From: Streptomyces sp. ASQP_92
GTDB taxonomy: Bacteria; Actinomycetota; Actinomycetes; Streptomycetales; Streptomycetaceae
Direction: 5' to 3'
Length of the DNA stretch: 64,000 nucleotides
Assembly (NCBI RefSeq): GCF_025399895.1
Contig: NZ_JAODUA010000027.1
Location: 1-64,000 of the forward strand
The notes beneath the pieces are model-generated. The model saw only the letters and a program-made list of their open reading frames with translations, was not told the DNA's origin and did no database searches. This document shows positions 9,288 through 18,761 of this stretch, piece by piece (positions within the stretch are counted from its first letter, which is position 1; every line of letters begins with the position of its first letter). A program made the position numbers and the translations under genes.

Positions 9288-9953
9288 GTGACCACCTTCG
9301 CCCTCATCGGCGCCGGCCCCGGCCTTGGCCTGGCAGTTGCCCGCCGCTTCGGGACCGCCGGCCACCGCGTCGCCCTCATCTCACGCACCGCCCAGCACCA
9401 GGAGGCCCTGGCCGCCGAGCTGGCCCGGGACGACGTCCACGCCCGCGGGTTCACCGCCGACGTCCTCGACCCCGCCTCCCTCACCGCGGCTCTGCACGAA
9501 GCCGCCGACACGCTGGGTCCCGTCGAGGTCCTCCAGTTCAGCCCCGTACCCCGCGGCGACTTCATGAAGCCGGTCCTCGACACGACTGCCGCCGACCTGG
9601 ACGACCCGGTGGCCTTCTCCGTGAAGGGCCCGGTGACCTGCGTGAACGCCGTCCTGCCCGGAATGCGGGAGCTGGGCCGGGGCACGCTGCTGTTCGTCAA
9701 CGGCGGCAGCGCCGTACGCCCGAACCCGAAGGTGGCCGGTACCTCGATCGCGTTCGCCGCCGAGAGCGCCTACGCGGCGATGCTCCACGACGCGCTCGCG
9801 CCCGAGAACATCCACGTCGCACAGCTGATCGTTCCCGGTGCGATCCGCCCGGACGCTCAGCACTCCAGCCCCGACGCACTGGCCGAACGGCTGTACGGCA
9901 TCCACACCGAACGCGGCACCTTCCGGCATTACGCCGAACCCATGCCCACCTGA
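9288..9953 (+). CDS. short-chain dehydrogenase/reductase, atypical active site
   Basis: This 221-residue SDR-fold protein starts at GTG 9288, after a GAGGAGGA ribosome site and 15 bases from the cupin stop. The nucleotide-binding motif is GAGPGLGLAVARRF, followed by SRT in the second strand, which suggests NADPH. The usual YxxxK pair is not present: the aligned position reads SAYAAMLHDAL, with Tyr but no Lys four residues later. LFVNGGSAV supplies the Ser region. It may bind the nucleotide but have altered chemistry. It belongs to the dehydrogenase-cupin operon. Confidence 0.8.
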   Translation: MTTFALIGAGPGLGLAVARRFGTAGHRVALISRTAQHQEALAAELARDDVHARGFTADVLDPASLTAALHEAADTLGPVEVLQFSPVPRGDFMKPVLDTTAADLDDPVAFSVKGPVTCVNAVLPGMRELGRGTLLFVNGGSAVRPNPKVAGTSIAFAAESAYAAMLHDALAPENIHVAQLIVPGAIRPDAQHSSPDALAERLYGIHTERGTFRHYAEPMPT

Positions 9954-9972
9954 TCACTCCGGGACGCCCCTC

Positions 9973-10524
9973 GTGAACTACGCAGTTCGCCGCCGTCTGG
10001 TCCGCGTCGCTCCGGCAGCCTCCCTACTGCTGGCCGTGACCGCCTGCTCCAGCAATGCGCAGGAAGCCACCTCGGCCGCCTCGTCCTCCGTCGTCGCGTC
10101 TTCCGCTTCCGCGCCCCCGGGTCAGCAGGAGACGTCGGCCACCACCTCGCCATCCACCTCCGAGAGGAGCACTGTCATGGGTATCCGGGTCACCCTCGAC
10201 GGCCACCCGGTCGAGGCCACCATGAACAACAGCCCCGCCGCCCGCGACTTCACCGACCTGCTCCCGCTCACCCTGGACCTGAAGGACTTCCACAGCACGG
10301 AACGGGTCGCCGACCTGCCGCGCAAGCTGGACACCTCCGGCGCCCCCGAACCGGCCGCGGCCAAGGTCGGCGACATCGCCTACTACGCGCCCTGGGGCAA
10401 CCTGGCCCTCTTCTACCAGGATGGGCCCGCCCCCTCCGCCGACCTGCTCCTCCTCGGCCACCTCGACGTCGACGCCGACCAGCTCGGCCGGGCGACGCGC
10501 ATCACCATCGAAGCCGCTTCCTGA
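9973..10524 (+). CDS. lipoprotein with cyclophilin-like domain
   Basis: This 183-residue protein from GTG 9973 begins with a basic start (RRRLVRV), a hydrophobic core and the lipobox LLAVTACSS, so it is exported and lipid-anchored. A Ser/Ala/Thr-rich linker follows to about residue 65. The C-terminal domain (IRVTLDGHPVEATMNNSPAA, FTDLLPLTLDL, KVGDIAYYAPWGNLALFY) matches the cyclophilin-like beta-barrel seen in many small bacterial proteins near oxidoreductase operons. It lies 19 bases after the SDR stop and is probably cotranscribed. It has no known catalytic residues. Confidence 0.85.
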   Translation: MNYAVRRRLVRVAPAASLLLAVTACSSNAQEATSAASSSVVASSASAPPGQQETSATTSPSTSERSTVMGIRVTLDGHPVEATMNNSPAARDFTDLLPLTLDLKDFHSTERVADLPRKLDTSGAPEPAAAKVGDIAYYAPWGNLALFYQDGPAPSADLLLLGHLDVDADQLGRATRITIEAAS

Positions 10525-10705
10525 CCCCTGACCCTGGGCGAACGCCCAAGTCCCCTCCCCACACCCGCAACCCGTGCCGGATCGTGGCCCAGTGAACTAC
10601 CCGGCCCGCGTACCCGACGGCACCACCGCATCAGTGCCCCCGCGGCACTGACCCACTCCCCGGGGCTCCTTCCTCGACGGCCCACCTTCCGATGGGACAA
10701 CACAC

Positions 10706-11473
10706 GTGAGCACCACCTACGACTTCCACGACAGGACCGCGTTCGTCACCGGCGCCGCCTCCGGTATCGGCCGCGCCACCGCCCTCGCCTTCGCCCGCGC
10801 GGGCGCACGGGTCGCCCTCGCCGACCTGTCCGCCGACGGCCTGCGCGAGACCACCCGCCTCATCGAGGCAGACGGTGGCGAAGCCCTCGCCCTCACCTGC
10901 GACGTCACCAGCGAGGAAGACGTCCAGGCCGCGGTCGAGCGGACCGTCGAACGCTTCGGGAGCCTGGACGCGGCCTTCAACAACGCCGGTGTCGAGCAGC
11001 CCGTCCAGCCGGCCGCCGACACCGCCAAGGAGGACTGGGACCGCATCCTAGGCGTCAGCCTCACCGGAGCGTTCCTGTGCACCCGCGTCCAGATCCGGCA
11101 GATGCTCCGGCAGGACGGCGGCGGCGCGATCGTCAACGTCTCCTCCGGCGCCGGCGTCAAGGGCTTCAAGGGCCAGGCCGCCTACGCCGCCGCCAAGCAC
11201 GGGATCATCGGCGTCACCCGCTCCGCCGCGCTCGACCACGCCGCACAGGGCATCCGCGTCAACGCCGTCTGCCCCGGCATCATCGACACCGAGATGATCC
11301 GCCGCTTCGGCGACACCCGGCCCGGCGGACGCGAAGGACTCATCACCGACGAACCCGTCGGTCGTCTCGGCAAACCCGAGGAGGTCGCCTCCGCCGTGCT
11401 CTGGCTGTGCTCTACCGACGCCGCCTTCACCACCGGCGCCGCCCTCGTCGTCGACGGCGGCCAGACCGTCTGA
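10706..11473 (+). CDS. classical SDR oxidoreductase (glucose 1-dehydrogenase-like)
   Basis: This 255-residue classical SDR has the complete set of motifs: TGAASGIG (cofactor loop), ADLS after strand 2 (favouring NAD), NNAG, NVSSGAG (catalytic Ser region), YAAAKHG (Tyr/Lys pair) and a C-terminus ending in VVDGGQTV. The substrate is unknown. It follows the lipoprotein after 180 bases and precedes a close paralogue, so the two may have arisen by duplication. Confidence 0.88.
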   Translation: MSTTYDFHDRTAFVTGAASGIGRATALAFARAGARVALADLSADGLRETTRLIEADGGEALALTCDVTSEEDVQAAVERTVERFGSLDAAFNNAGVEQPVQPAADTAKEDWDRILGVSLTGAFLCTRVQIRQMLRQDGGGAIVNVSSGAGVKGFKGQAAYAAAKHGIIGVTRSAALDHAAQGIRVNAVCPGIIDTEMIRRFGDTRPGGREGLITDEPVGRLGKPEEVASAVLWLCSTDAAFTTGAALVVDGGQTV

Positions 11474-11550
11474 CCCGACCGGCACCCCCGTATGACAAGC
11501 CCCCGTCGGAACCCCGTACTCCGGCGAACCCCATGTGAGGAGCCGTCCCC

Positions 11551-12318
11551 ATGAACCCCGCCTACGACTTCACCGGACAGGTCGCCTTCGTCACCGGCGC
11601 CTCCTCCGGCATGGGTCTGGCCGCCGCGCGTGCCTTCGCCGAAGCAGGCGCCGCCGTAGGCCTCGCCGACATCAACGAGAGCGCGGTCACCGCCGCGGCC
11701 CGGGACCTCACCGACGCCGGACACCAGGTTCTCGCCCTGGTCTGCGACGTCTCCGACGAGGACCAGGTCGCCGCCGCCGTCGACCGCACCGTCGAGACCT
11801 TCGGACGGCTCGACATGGCCTACAACAACGCCGGGATCATGCCCCCGCCCACCGACGCCGCCGACGAGAGCGCCGAGCAGTTCGACCGCGTCCAGGACAT
11901 CAACCTGCGCGGCGTCTGGGCCGCCATGAAACACGAACTGCGCCACATGCGTGCCCAGGGCCACGGTGCGATCGTCAACTGCTCTTCCCTCGGCGGCCTC
12001 GTCGGCAACCCCGGCCGCGCTGCCTACCACGCCTCCAAGCACGGCGTGATCGGCCTCACCAAGAGCGCAGCCCTCGAATACGGTTCCCGCGGTATCCGGG
12101 TCAACGCGGTGTGCCCCGGCACCATTGCCACCCCCATGGTCGACGCCATGCTCGCAGGCGGCGAACTCGACAGCGACCAGGCCGCAGCCGGCCAGGCCAT
12201 TCCGCGGCTCGGGACCGCCGAGGAGATCGCCCAGGCCGTCCTGTGGCTGTCCAGCCCCGGCGCCGGGTACGTCACCGGCATCGCCCTGCCCGTCGACGGC
12301 GGTTACACCGCACAGTAG
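11551..12318 (+). CDS. classical SDR oxidoreductase
   Basis: This second 255-residue SDR resembles the preceding one. Visible motifs are TGASSGMG, ADIN, NNAG, NCSSLGG, YHASKHG and the C-terminal PVDGGYTAQ. GAGGAGCC precedes ATG 11551. The two SDR genes are 77 bases apart and codirectional. They probably act on related alcohol/ketone substrates within the cassette under the MmyB-like regulator, though that connection is inference from position. Confidence 0.88.
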   Translation: MNPAYDFTGQVAFVTGASSGMGLAAARAFAEAGAAVGLADINESAVTAAARDLTDAGHQVLALVCDVSDEDQVAAAVDRTVETFGRLDMAYNNAGIMPPPTDAADESAEQFDRVQDINLRGVWAAMKHELRHMRAQGHGAIVNCSSLGGLVGNPGRAAYHASKHGVIGLTKSAALEYGSRGIRVNAVCPGTIATPMVDAMLAGGELDSDQAAAGQAIPRLGTAEEIAQAVLWLSSPGAGYVTGIALPVDGGYTAQ

Positions 12319-12376
12319 GCAGCCGCGGACGGCAGGCGTTCACTGAGGTGGCCTGGCGCCAGGGTTCCCCCCGGCC

Positions 12377-12731
12377 GATGCGTTCGCACCTCCCGGTCGT
12401 GCGGGTGCGTCCGGCCGGGGGCAGGGCTCGCCGCCTGGCTCAGGCCGCCGCCACCACCGAACCCGGCTGCGGGGACGGGGTGTTACCCGAGGCCACGTTG
12501 CCGAGAGAGTGGCCCGAAGGCGCCCGCGCCCTCGTCCGGCATCTTCATACCGTGTTGGGCTGGAAGGGGGTGACCGTCGACCCCGAAGCGTCCAACATCC
12601 ACGCCATCCGAGCCTGGGCAAAGGCGGGATTCCGCCCTGTGAGGCAGCAGGGGAGTCAACTACTCATGGAATGCCTGCCCGTCCCTGACGGCGCGCTGGC
12701 GGACGACGAGAGCTTTCCGCCCGTCGCCTGA
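12377..12731 (+). pseudogene. truncated GNAT acetyltransferase
   Basis: Only the C-terminal half of a GNAT fold is recognisable: GARALVRHLHTVLGWKGV, TVDPEASNIHAIRAWAKAGF, RPVRQQGSQLLMECL. This matches the end of aminoglycoside 6'-N-acetyltransferase-like proteins (beta-strand 5, then NxxAxxxYxxxGF-like). The 5' half preceding about 12480 reads without family character, so the acetyl-CoA-binding core is incomplete and the gene is probably dead. It could have been a resistance or housekeeping acetyltransferase. Confidence 0.5.
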
Positions 12732-12775
12732 ACAGGGGCGGGCCCCCTGGCCGCGCCTCGTCTGGCTCGGTGTCC

Positions 12776-13103
12776 TCAGCGCCACCCGGGGCAGGCAGGC
12801 ACGCCTTTCCTGGTGAGCGCCGCAGTGCCTGTTCTTGAGTGACGGCCGTGTCGGCGGTGGCGCCACGAGGACGTGTCCGTCAATGGCATTGACTGGGTTC
12901 TTGACGAAGAAAGAGCGAGGAAGGGTGTACGCACGTACAAGTGGCCGTCGGTGGGGACGTCGATCCCGGTGACACGCAGGCCGCGAGGGACGACGAAGCC
13001 GTTCTCCACCCTCCTCGCCGGGTGTCCAGAGCTGTTCGACGATGTGCCGGGTGCGGTCGTCGCCCTCGCTGGTCTCGATCTCGTACGGGGCCGTGGTGGT
13101 CAT
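12776..13103 (-). pseudogene. frameshifted gene of unknown family, with the end of an upstream partner
   Basis: From ATG 13103, behind an ACGGAG ribosome site, the frame reads MTTTAPYEIETSEGDDRTRH and VEQLWTPGEEGG. The sense then continues in another frame as NGFVVPRGLRVTGIDVPTDG and HLYVRTPFL, so there is a frameshift near 13005. Coding character fades after about 12920. Just upstream, a different frame ends in HVHLPHVLKATETSNGASA, and its TGA overlaps this ATG (ATGA at 13100-13103). This suggests the remains of a translationally coupled gene pair. I do not recognise the family. Confidence 0.45.
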
Positions 13104-13421
13104 GCGCTCGCTCCGTTGCTGGTTTCGGTCGCCTTGAGGACGTGCGGCAGATGGACGTGCAGGTGTCGATGTCGACCTGGCGGCCTCGGGCGCGAAGAAG
13201 TCGGGTCGCCCACGGGTGAGATTCCCCCGGGCGACCCAACTTCTGAGGGGATGCGGCCTGCCTCACTCTGTACGGGCCGAAGCCGTCAGACGTTGCATGT
13301 GCGGTGGTGAAGGCTCCCATGCCGAACACTGTCCGTGTCACGACCGCGGCTGGCAGATGTTCCCGCAGCCGGGGTCCGGCGCCTGCGTCACACGTCATGC
13401 GGTCTCGGCAGGAGGCTGTGC

Positions 13422-13832
13422 TCAGTACCGCAAGTACAGCCAGACCAACAGCAGGCCGAAGAGCGCGAACGCGCCGGTGATCGTGATGCCGAACAGATGG
13501 CCGAACAAGGGGGACCAGGCTCCGCCGGAGCCCATGACCGTCGCGGAGCGTTTGGGGTCTTCCGGGCGGTACCGGATCGTCAGTGAGTCGCCCTCGGCGA
13601 GCAGCAGGACGTCTTCCTCGAATTCCAGGTATTGGCCCTCAAGGGTGGTGAAGCCGTGCACGTGGTGCCATTGGGTGCCGTTGTCGCTGCTGTCCGTGGA
13701 GTAGCGGCGCACGCAGCGGCCTTCCACGGCTATGCCGCCGAACACCGAACGCAGCCGGTTCACCAACTGCCACGACAGATAGGCGCATCCTGTACCGGCC
13801 AGGGCTATGAGTAGGACCCCCGTGATGAGCAT
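13422..13832 (-). CDS. DUF3592-type membrane protein
   Basis: This 136-residue protein from ATG 13832 has a transmembrane helix at each end (ITGVLLIALAGTGCAYLSW and ITGAFALFGLLLVWLYL). A beta-rich middle carries GRCVRRYSTDSSDNG, HHVHGFTTLEGQ and DSLTIRYRPEDPKRSATV. The -I-YDP/P-ED-P-RS pattern is typical of DUF3592 proteins. The frame is open well upstream, but only from this ATG does it look coding. The function is unknown. It stands alone. Confidence 0.7.
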   Translation of the reverse strand: MLITGVLLIALAGTGCAYLSWQLVNRLRSVFGGIAVEGRCVRRYSTDSSDNGTQWHHVHGFTTLEGQYLEFEEDVLLLAEGDSLTIRYRPEDPKRSATVMGSGGAWSPLFGHLFGITITGAFALFGLLLVWLYLRY

Positions 13833-13939
13833 CCTGACAGAATATCCACCCGCGGTCCGGGCGCACTCGACGTCAAGCTGACGTCCCGCGCAGACTGGGG
13901 AGCTCCCCGCGCCGAGGTAATCGGGCCGAGGCAGGGGCG

Positions 13940-14391
13940 TTGCAGACCAGTCGTGTTGGGGTGTCTGTATGCCCTTCGCCGGAGCCACCGCCGGAGTGGA
14001 CGGCGGGCTGGGACGAACTCGACGAAAGGGACGAGTGCCGTCCTGGCTGGCTCGAAGTCCGCCTGCTGGTAAGCGAGTTGATGCCCACGGCACGGGAGGC
14101 CACCCGGGAGCGAATGGCCGAGCAGAGCGCGAGTGTGTGCTCCTCGGCCTCGATGGGGGCGAGGGGGACTTCACAACACTCTGGACTACCCGGATCGCCG
14201 CCTGGCTGGCAGGCGCGATCTTCGACGCCCTGAGCCGCAGCCCAGACCCGGCCGCCGTGGCCCCCTGGTCGATGGACCTCGCCAAGCAGTACGCGCGGCG
14301 AGGCATGGCCGTCGCAGAAGCGACTGCCTTCCTGCGGCGCATCGAGGACTGGGACTGCAGAAGAACGGCCCCGTCTCGCATGAGGTGGTGA
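13940..14391 (+). pseudogene. frameshifted hypothetical gene
   Basis: One frame gives EWTAGWDELDERDECRPGWL and EVRLLVSELMPTAREATRER. At about 14120-14145 the coding sense moves to another frame with ECVLLGLDGGEGDFTTLWTT, AAWLAGAIFDALSRSPDP and AKQYARRGMAVAEATAFLRR. Together they form a plausible soluble helical protein of about 145 residues broken by one frameshift. No family is recognised. It lies directly upstream of a decayed ISL3 element. Confidence 0.4.
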
Positions 14392-14442
14392 CGCAGAGTG
14401 GCGCAGGTCCTTGATATGAGCGTGGAGAGTCTCAACTAGCTG

Positions 14443-15430
14443 GTGGTGACGGTGTTTTCGGGGGTATCCCCGCTGATCATCGAGGATGTGCTCGACGAGG
14501 GCGAGCACGTGGTCGTGAGGGCACGGACTCCGGAAATGACCGCGGTCTGCCCGGTGTGCGGGGCGTTGTCGCGGCGGGTGCACGGTTATCACTGGCGGAC
14601 GGTCGCTGACCTGCCGGTCGACGGTCGGAGGGCCGTCGTCCGTGTCCGGGTACGGTGTCTGGTGTGTCCTACCCGCGGCTGCCGCCGCACTTTTCGCGAG
14701 CATCTGCCCGGGGGGGCTGGAGCGATATCAGCGACGCACAACCCGCCTGAACAGGCAGATCAAGGCCGTGGTCAAAGAGTTGCGGGCCGTGCGGGATCGC
14801 GTCTGCTTGCGATACTCGCCATGGCCTGTCGCGTCACACGGCCCTGCGCACCGTGCTCCGCACTGCACTGCCCGCCGGGCGGGTGCCCCGCGTGATCGGT
14901 GTCGACGATTTCGCCCTACGCCGGCGGCACCGCTACGCCACCGTCGTGGTCGACGCAGAAACGCATGTGCGGATTGACGTACTGCCCGACCGCACGGCCG
15001 ACACGCTGGAAGCGTGGCTGCGCGGGCATCCGGGCGTCGAGCTCGTATGCGGCGGCGGCTCCGCGACCTACGCCGAGGTCACCCGCCGGCCCTGCCCGAC
15101 GCAGTGCAGGTCGCCGACCGCTGGCATGTGTGGCACAGCCTCTGAGAAACCGCCCTGAGCGAGGTCAAGGCACACAGCACCTGCTGGGCCGCCGTGCTGG
15201 ACACTCCAATTTTTGCAGGACCTCGAGCCCAGACCACCGTCGAACCCTGGCACCAGGTCCACGTCCTCCTCCAGCAGCACGTGGCTGCTCGAATGCGCCC
15301 GCCGACTGCGACTGTCCCTGAACACCGTCAAACGCTACGCCCACGCCGACCGACCCCGAACGCATCCTCCGTCCCCAAATACCGCGCCAGTCTCGTCGAT
15401 CCCGACCACGAGCACCTGCGCAGACGCCGG
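14443..15430 (+). mobile_element. ISL3-family transposase remnant (multiple frameshifts, 3' truncated)
   Basis: Pieces of an ISL3-type transposase can be read in order across frames. The zinc-finger N-terminus is at about 14500-14700 (CPVCGALSRRVHGYHWRT, CLVCPTRGCRRTF). The DDE region follows at about 14860-15060 (RVIGVDDFALRRRHRYATVV, DAETHVRIDVLPDR). Then come VADRWHVWHSL, LRLSLNTVKRYA and VPKYRASLVDP. At least four frame changes or stops are present. Similarity stops at about 15430, where a Tn3-family remnant begins on the other strand. The element is inactive, and I cannot define terminal inverted repeats. Confidence 0.75.
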
Positions 15431-16240
15431 GCTGACGGGCAGGATCGCCTCTGTGGTGGCCGCCAGCCAGGTCAGCGACTCCGGCTCGCCCATCGCGCCG
15501 AGCTTGTCTACGCTCAGCCGGGCACGTCCCCGCTCTCGGGAACGACGATCTCCACCTTCGCGTCGGCGCCGGCTTCCTGAAAGCGGTCGGCTATCTGCCG
15601 CCACGCTGCATCCAGCCCGCGTGTGAGCTGGGCCAGATGCTCGGTTGCGTCCTCGGTCAGGGACAGGTCCCCAGCCCGTCCGGGCCCGTGGCCTCCCACC
15701 GCAGCCCGTCCAGCAGCCTCCCACCGCAGCCCGTCCAGCAGCCTCGCGCGCGGGTCCGCCCACCGGTTCGAGGGGGTCGCGACGATGTCGCGCGGTTTCA
15801 GCACGTGGTGCGGCTGCTCCAACGCGCACACCACGTACGCGTCCCGGTCGACGGAGCCCCGGGGCAGCTTGGCGTTGGAGCCACCCGCCCGGCGCCACAT
15901 CGTGGGCACCAGGTCAGCCTCGACCCTGCGGGGCAGTAGCGGCCGGTCCTTGACCCGACGGCGCGAGAGCGCCGGCAGGCGGCGCACCGTTGAGGATGCG
16001 CCGCCCGGCGAGGGCGGCGTCCAGTGCCTTCGACTCGCCCAGCAGGGACAGGAACGGGCGCACAGTGTTATAGCGCAGGCCGAGTTTCTCGCGCACCGCG
16101 GCGTCGGCCGCCTCTTCGCCCTCGGGCACCAGTGCCTCCACCGTCACGACGGCCCCGGCCACGGACTTCTTGACACCCTGCCCGATCACGTCAAAGCAAT
16201 GGTGTGGAACGTCCTGGACGCCGCGGCCGGCGAACTGTGG
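15431..16240 (-). mobile_element. Tn3-family TnpA remnant
   Basis: On the minus strand a Tn3-family transposase can be traced. It starts with AGAVVTVEALVPEGEEAADA and YNTVRPFLSLLGESKAL (about 16160-16000). After a frameshift come LPALSRRRVKDRPLLPRRV, VDRDAYVVCALEQPHHVL, WADPRARLLDGLRWE and LTEDATEHLAQLTRGLDAAW. After another frameshift comes RARLSVDKLGAMGEPESLTW. This is an internal part of TnpA; both ends are missing, including the catalytic C-terminus. A local duplication of about 30 bases (CAGCCCGTCCAGCAGCCTCC, about 15700-15740) adds to the disruption. It is inactive. Confidence 0.7.
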
Positions 16241-16404
16241 GTCTATCGGCAGTGGAATGCCGACGACCTCGAGGGCGGTGACGCCCGTCGGCCCCCTTGG
16301 CCAACTCTCCCTCACCTACAGGGTGAACCACTTCCTGGGCCGCCTGTCCGTCCTCGCCGTAAACTGGATCGGATAGCCACCTGTGACAAGTTGGGGCGCT
16401 CCAG

Positions 16405-17190
16405 TCACAGTCGAAACGCCCGGCTGGCCAAGTGGCGTAGCCCTCGTCGCGGTCGTTGACCGAGCTGCCTGGATCCGCCTGAGCAGGCCAACAGGCTGTC
16501 GAGGGCATCGAGAACGGGCTGCACCTTGTGCTCAACGTCCAGGGGCCGGACGGTGGGGCTGGCACGCACAGCCAGGAAATGGGCCTCCAGCTCCAGGAAG
16601 AGCCCGCCGTACTGGGCACCGGCCTGTTCGCTGTGGTCGGAGCCCCAGGACGACGCGACGAATGCCGCGTAGTCCTCCGGATCCCGCAGGTCCCAGATCG
16701 ACCGCTGCTCCGCACCATCTCGCAACGCAGCGTCCCGGGCCCGACGCTCACGCTCTGCCATGATCCTCAGAGGTTCACCCAACGGGTGCCCGGGCGGGCC
16801 CAAAGTCGGTCCGAACTCCTCAGCCATCCGTACGCGGACTTCACCTACCAACAGCGCGAGAACAGTGCGCACCTTCCGCTGGCGGCGCCGGTTGAGGTGC
16901 CAGGCGGAGTCGACCACGGTGAGCGTGAAGTCCCCCACGTCCAGCGGCGCCAGATCCGGCGGCGGCCAGCCGGTTCCGCCGTGCGCGTAGTGCTGATGAG
17001 CGCCGGCCACTTCCTGACGCATCGTCCGGACTGTCACCCGGATCTCGGCCTCGGCCGTGGCTCGCTGCTTCCCGATCTCCTGGCGGCGCGCGACGATCAT
17101 CGCCAGGAGAACCCCGAAGACGACGGTCGTGATTGCCGCGGTAGGTATGACCTGCATGACTGTGGTCCACATCGACTGCGCTTCAATCAC
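16405..17190 (-). CDS. membrane-anchored hypothetical protein
   Basis: From GTG 17190 a protein of about 261 residues can be read. It has one N-terminal transmembrane helix (VMQVIPTAAITTVVFGVLLA) and then a charged cytoplasmic region with likely coiled-coil character (RRQEIGKQRATAEAEIRVTV). Further stretches include VVDSAWHLNRRRQRKVRTVL and RDPEDYAAFVASSWGSDHSE. GGGGAGG sits about nine bases upstream and fixes this start, although the frame stays open to 17556. The C-terminal 40 residues are low-complexity and may have changed frame. No family is recognised. Confidence 0.55.
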   Translation of the reverse strand: MIEAQSMWTTVMQVIPTAAITTVVFGVLLAMIVARRQEIGKQRATAEAEIRVTVRTMRQEVAGAHQHYAHGGTGWPPPDLAPLDVGDFTLTVVDSAWHLNRRRQRKVRTVLALLVGEVRVRMAEEFGPTLGPPGHPLGEPLRIMAERERRARDAALRDGAEQRSIWDLRDPEDYAAFVASSWGSDHSEQAGAQYGGLFLELEAHFLAVRASPTVRPLDVEHKVQPVLDALDSLLACSGGSRQLGQRPRRGLRHLASRAFRL

Positions 17191-17399
17191 GGGCCCCCGC
17201 CTCCCCCTACCCGCCGACCGGGTAACGATGATCAGCCGCGAGCAGCGCTGATACTCACGCGCTGCGGTGCCCCCGCTTTCGTGTCCTGCCCAGGGGGCGA
17301 AGAACCAGCCCTGATGGTGGTGAAACGAAGCGGCCCCAGCCGATAGACGGATCCTCAGGAGAAGCTGCCGATGCCGAAATAGCCAACTCCAGCGCTCAG

Positions 17400-17768
17400 T
17401 CAGCAGACAACGCCCCTGACCCCGGCATCGTAACTGGCTGTCTCCGATCGTGGCCACGGCCGTATCCACCGGTAGCCAACGCGTTGCCGCCCGGTAGTCA
17501 CGAGCGGCCGCGGCACCGAGCTGGACCTCGCTGCGGCACTCGTGGCAGTCAGGCAAGCGGCTCGCCGGGCCTCGGTGGCAACGTCGACGGGGTCGGCCAG
17601 GCGCTCGAAGGACAGGTCGTAGTCCTGCATGTCGCTCCAGATGCCCGGCTGCTGCTCCCGGAGTAGCTCAGGGAACTCCAGCAGTAGCCGCTCCAGGTCG
17701 TGCCGCCCAACCCGCAGGGTGGCGCTCGCGTCGTCGTACACGTCGTTGGAGGTGATCTTGACGGGCAT
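17400..17768 (-). CDS. small hypothetical protein
   Basis: ATG 17768 follows a textbook AAGGAG seven bases upstream. The first 65 residues look like real protein (NDVYDDASATLRVGRHDLER, LLEFPELLREQQPGIWSDMQ, DLSFERLADPVDVA). The C-terminal half is Ser/Arg-rich and may have lost its frame, so the native stop may lie earlier. No domain is recognised. The gene is codirectional with the membrane-anchored gene that follows. Confidence 0.45.
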   Translation of the reverse strand: MPVKITSNDVYDDASATLRVGRHDLERLLLEFPELLREQQPGIWSDMQDYDLSFERLADPVDVATEARRAACLTATSAAARSSSVPRPLVTTGRQRVGYRWIRPWPRSETASYDAGVRGVVC

Positions 17769-17949
17769 CGCACTGCTCCTTGTCCACGCACTATGGGCCG
17801 AGTGTGCCGCGAACGCGCGGCCCGAGTGGCCGTATCCACCAGTTACCACCCGGGTAGCAGCGCGTATCCGCCGCTCGCAGTCGTCACCCGGTGCCGCAGC
17901 GCCGGGTAGCCTGCCGGGGACTGATCCGGCCCCGGGGTGGCGAGTGGCG

Positions 17950-18760
17950 ATGCGGTTTCCACAGTTCGACGAGCGCGGCACGCCGACGACGACCGAGGTG
18001 GAGGCGCTGCTATCGCTGAACGCGGCGTTCCTGACCCTCGCGCTACGAGTGGCAGACGGCATGCGCCATGTGGGACTGCCTCCTCAACGCCAGCGCCATC
18101 ACCGGACTCCGCACAGCGCAGACGGCGTTCCTGTTCTTGGAGGACGCCGTCGACGAGGTTGCGAACGGTGCGGCCGCGTACGAGTGGCAGGTGCCGTGGA
18201 CCGCCAGGCGGTACGGGGCCGCCGCGCTCGTCCTGGGCGTGGCCGTGCTGCAGCGCGTCGCGGAGGCGAATCCGCCCCTGATGGCCACGGCGGGAGATGA
18301 GCTCTGTCAGGAGCCGACCCTGGGACGGCTGCTCGAAGCCCTGTCGGTCCCGGTGGCTGACCTCCTGCCCGAGCGCGCGCACCGCAGTGGCATCCCGAAC
18401 GGCCGCGAGGACACAGCGCGTCCGTGGGCCAAGGTGCGCGACGGCGTGGACGATGGGATGGACCTGGTCCTGGAGTTCTCCGCCGACGAGGACGCGGCGC
18501 ACCTGCGGACCAAGGACGAAGCCGCCGGCTGCCTGCTGACTCAGCACGGTCCGCCCCACACCGACCCGGTGTACGAAGGCGTCCTGGAGCCGCCGCTCCG
18601 GCTGGCTGAGGAAGTGCCCTCCTGCGACATCACTCGGATCATCGCGAAGGGCCGACCCCGTCGCGCTTCAGGTCTGCGGTGGCGTCGCGCCGGGGAGCTG
18701 CCCGGCGAAGTCCCACCATCTGGTTCGCCGAGCGACGTCGTTCGCACCGTCGGCTGCTGG
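17950..18760 (+). pseudogene. probable frameshifted hypothetical gene
   Basis: ATG 17950 opens a frame with FPQFDERGTPTTTEVEALLS and LNAAFLTLALRVADGMRHV. The sense then appears to move at about 18075 to the next frame with LLNASAITGLRTAQTAFLFL, EDAVDEVANGAAAYEWQVPW, RYGAAALVLGVAVLQRVAEA and TLGRLLEALSVPVADLLPER. This second frame continues past 18700 into the antisense of the next gene, so the real end is unclear. Two adjacent genes are an alternative reading. No family is recognised. Confidence 0.35.
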
Positions 18761-18761
18761 G

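Noticed and set aside
17191..17556. N-terminal extension of the membrane-anchored hypothetical protein
   Set aside because: A strong ribosome site precedes GTG 17190, and the extension is Arg/His-rich without protein-like pattern.
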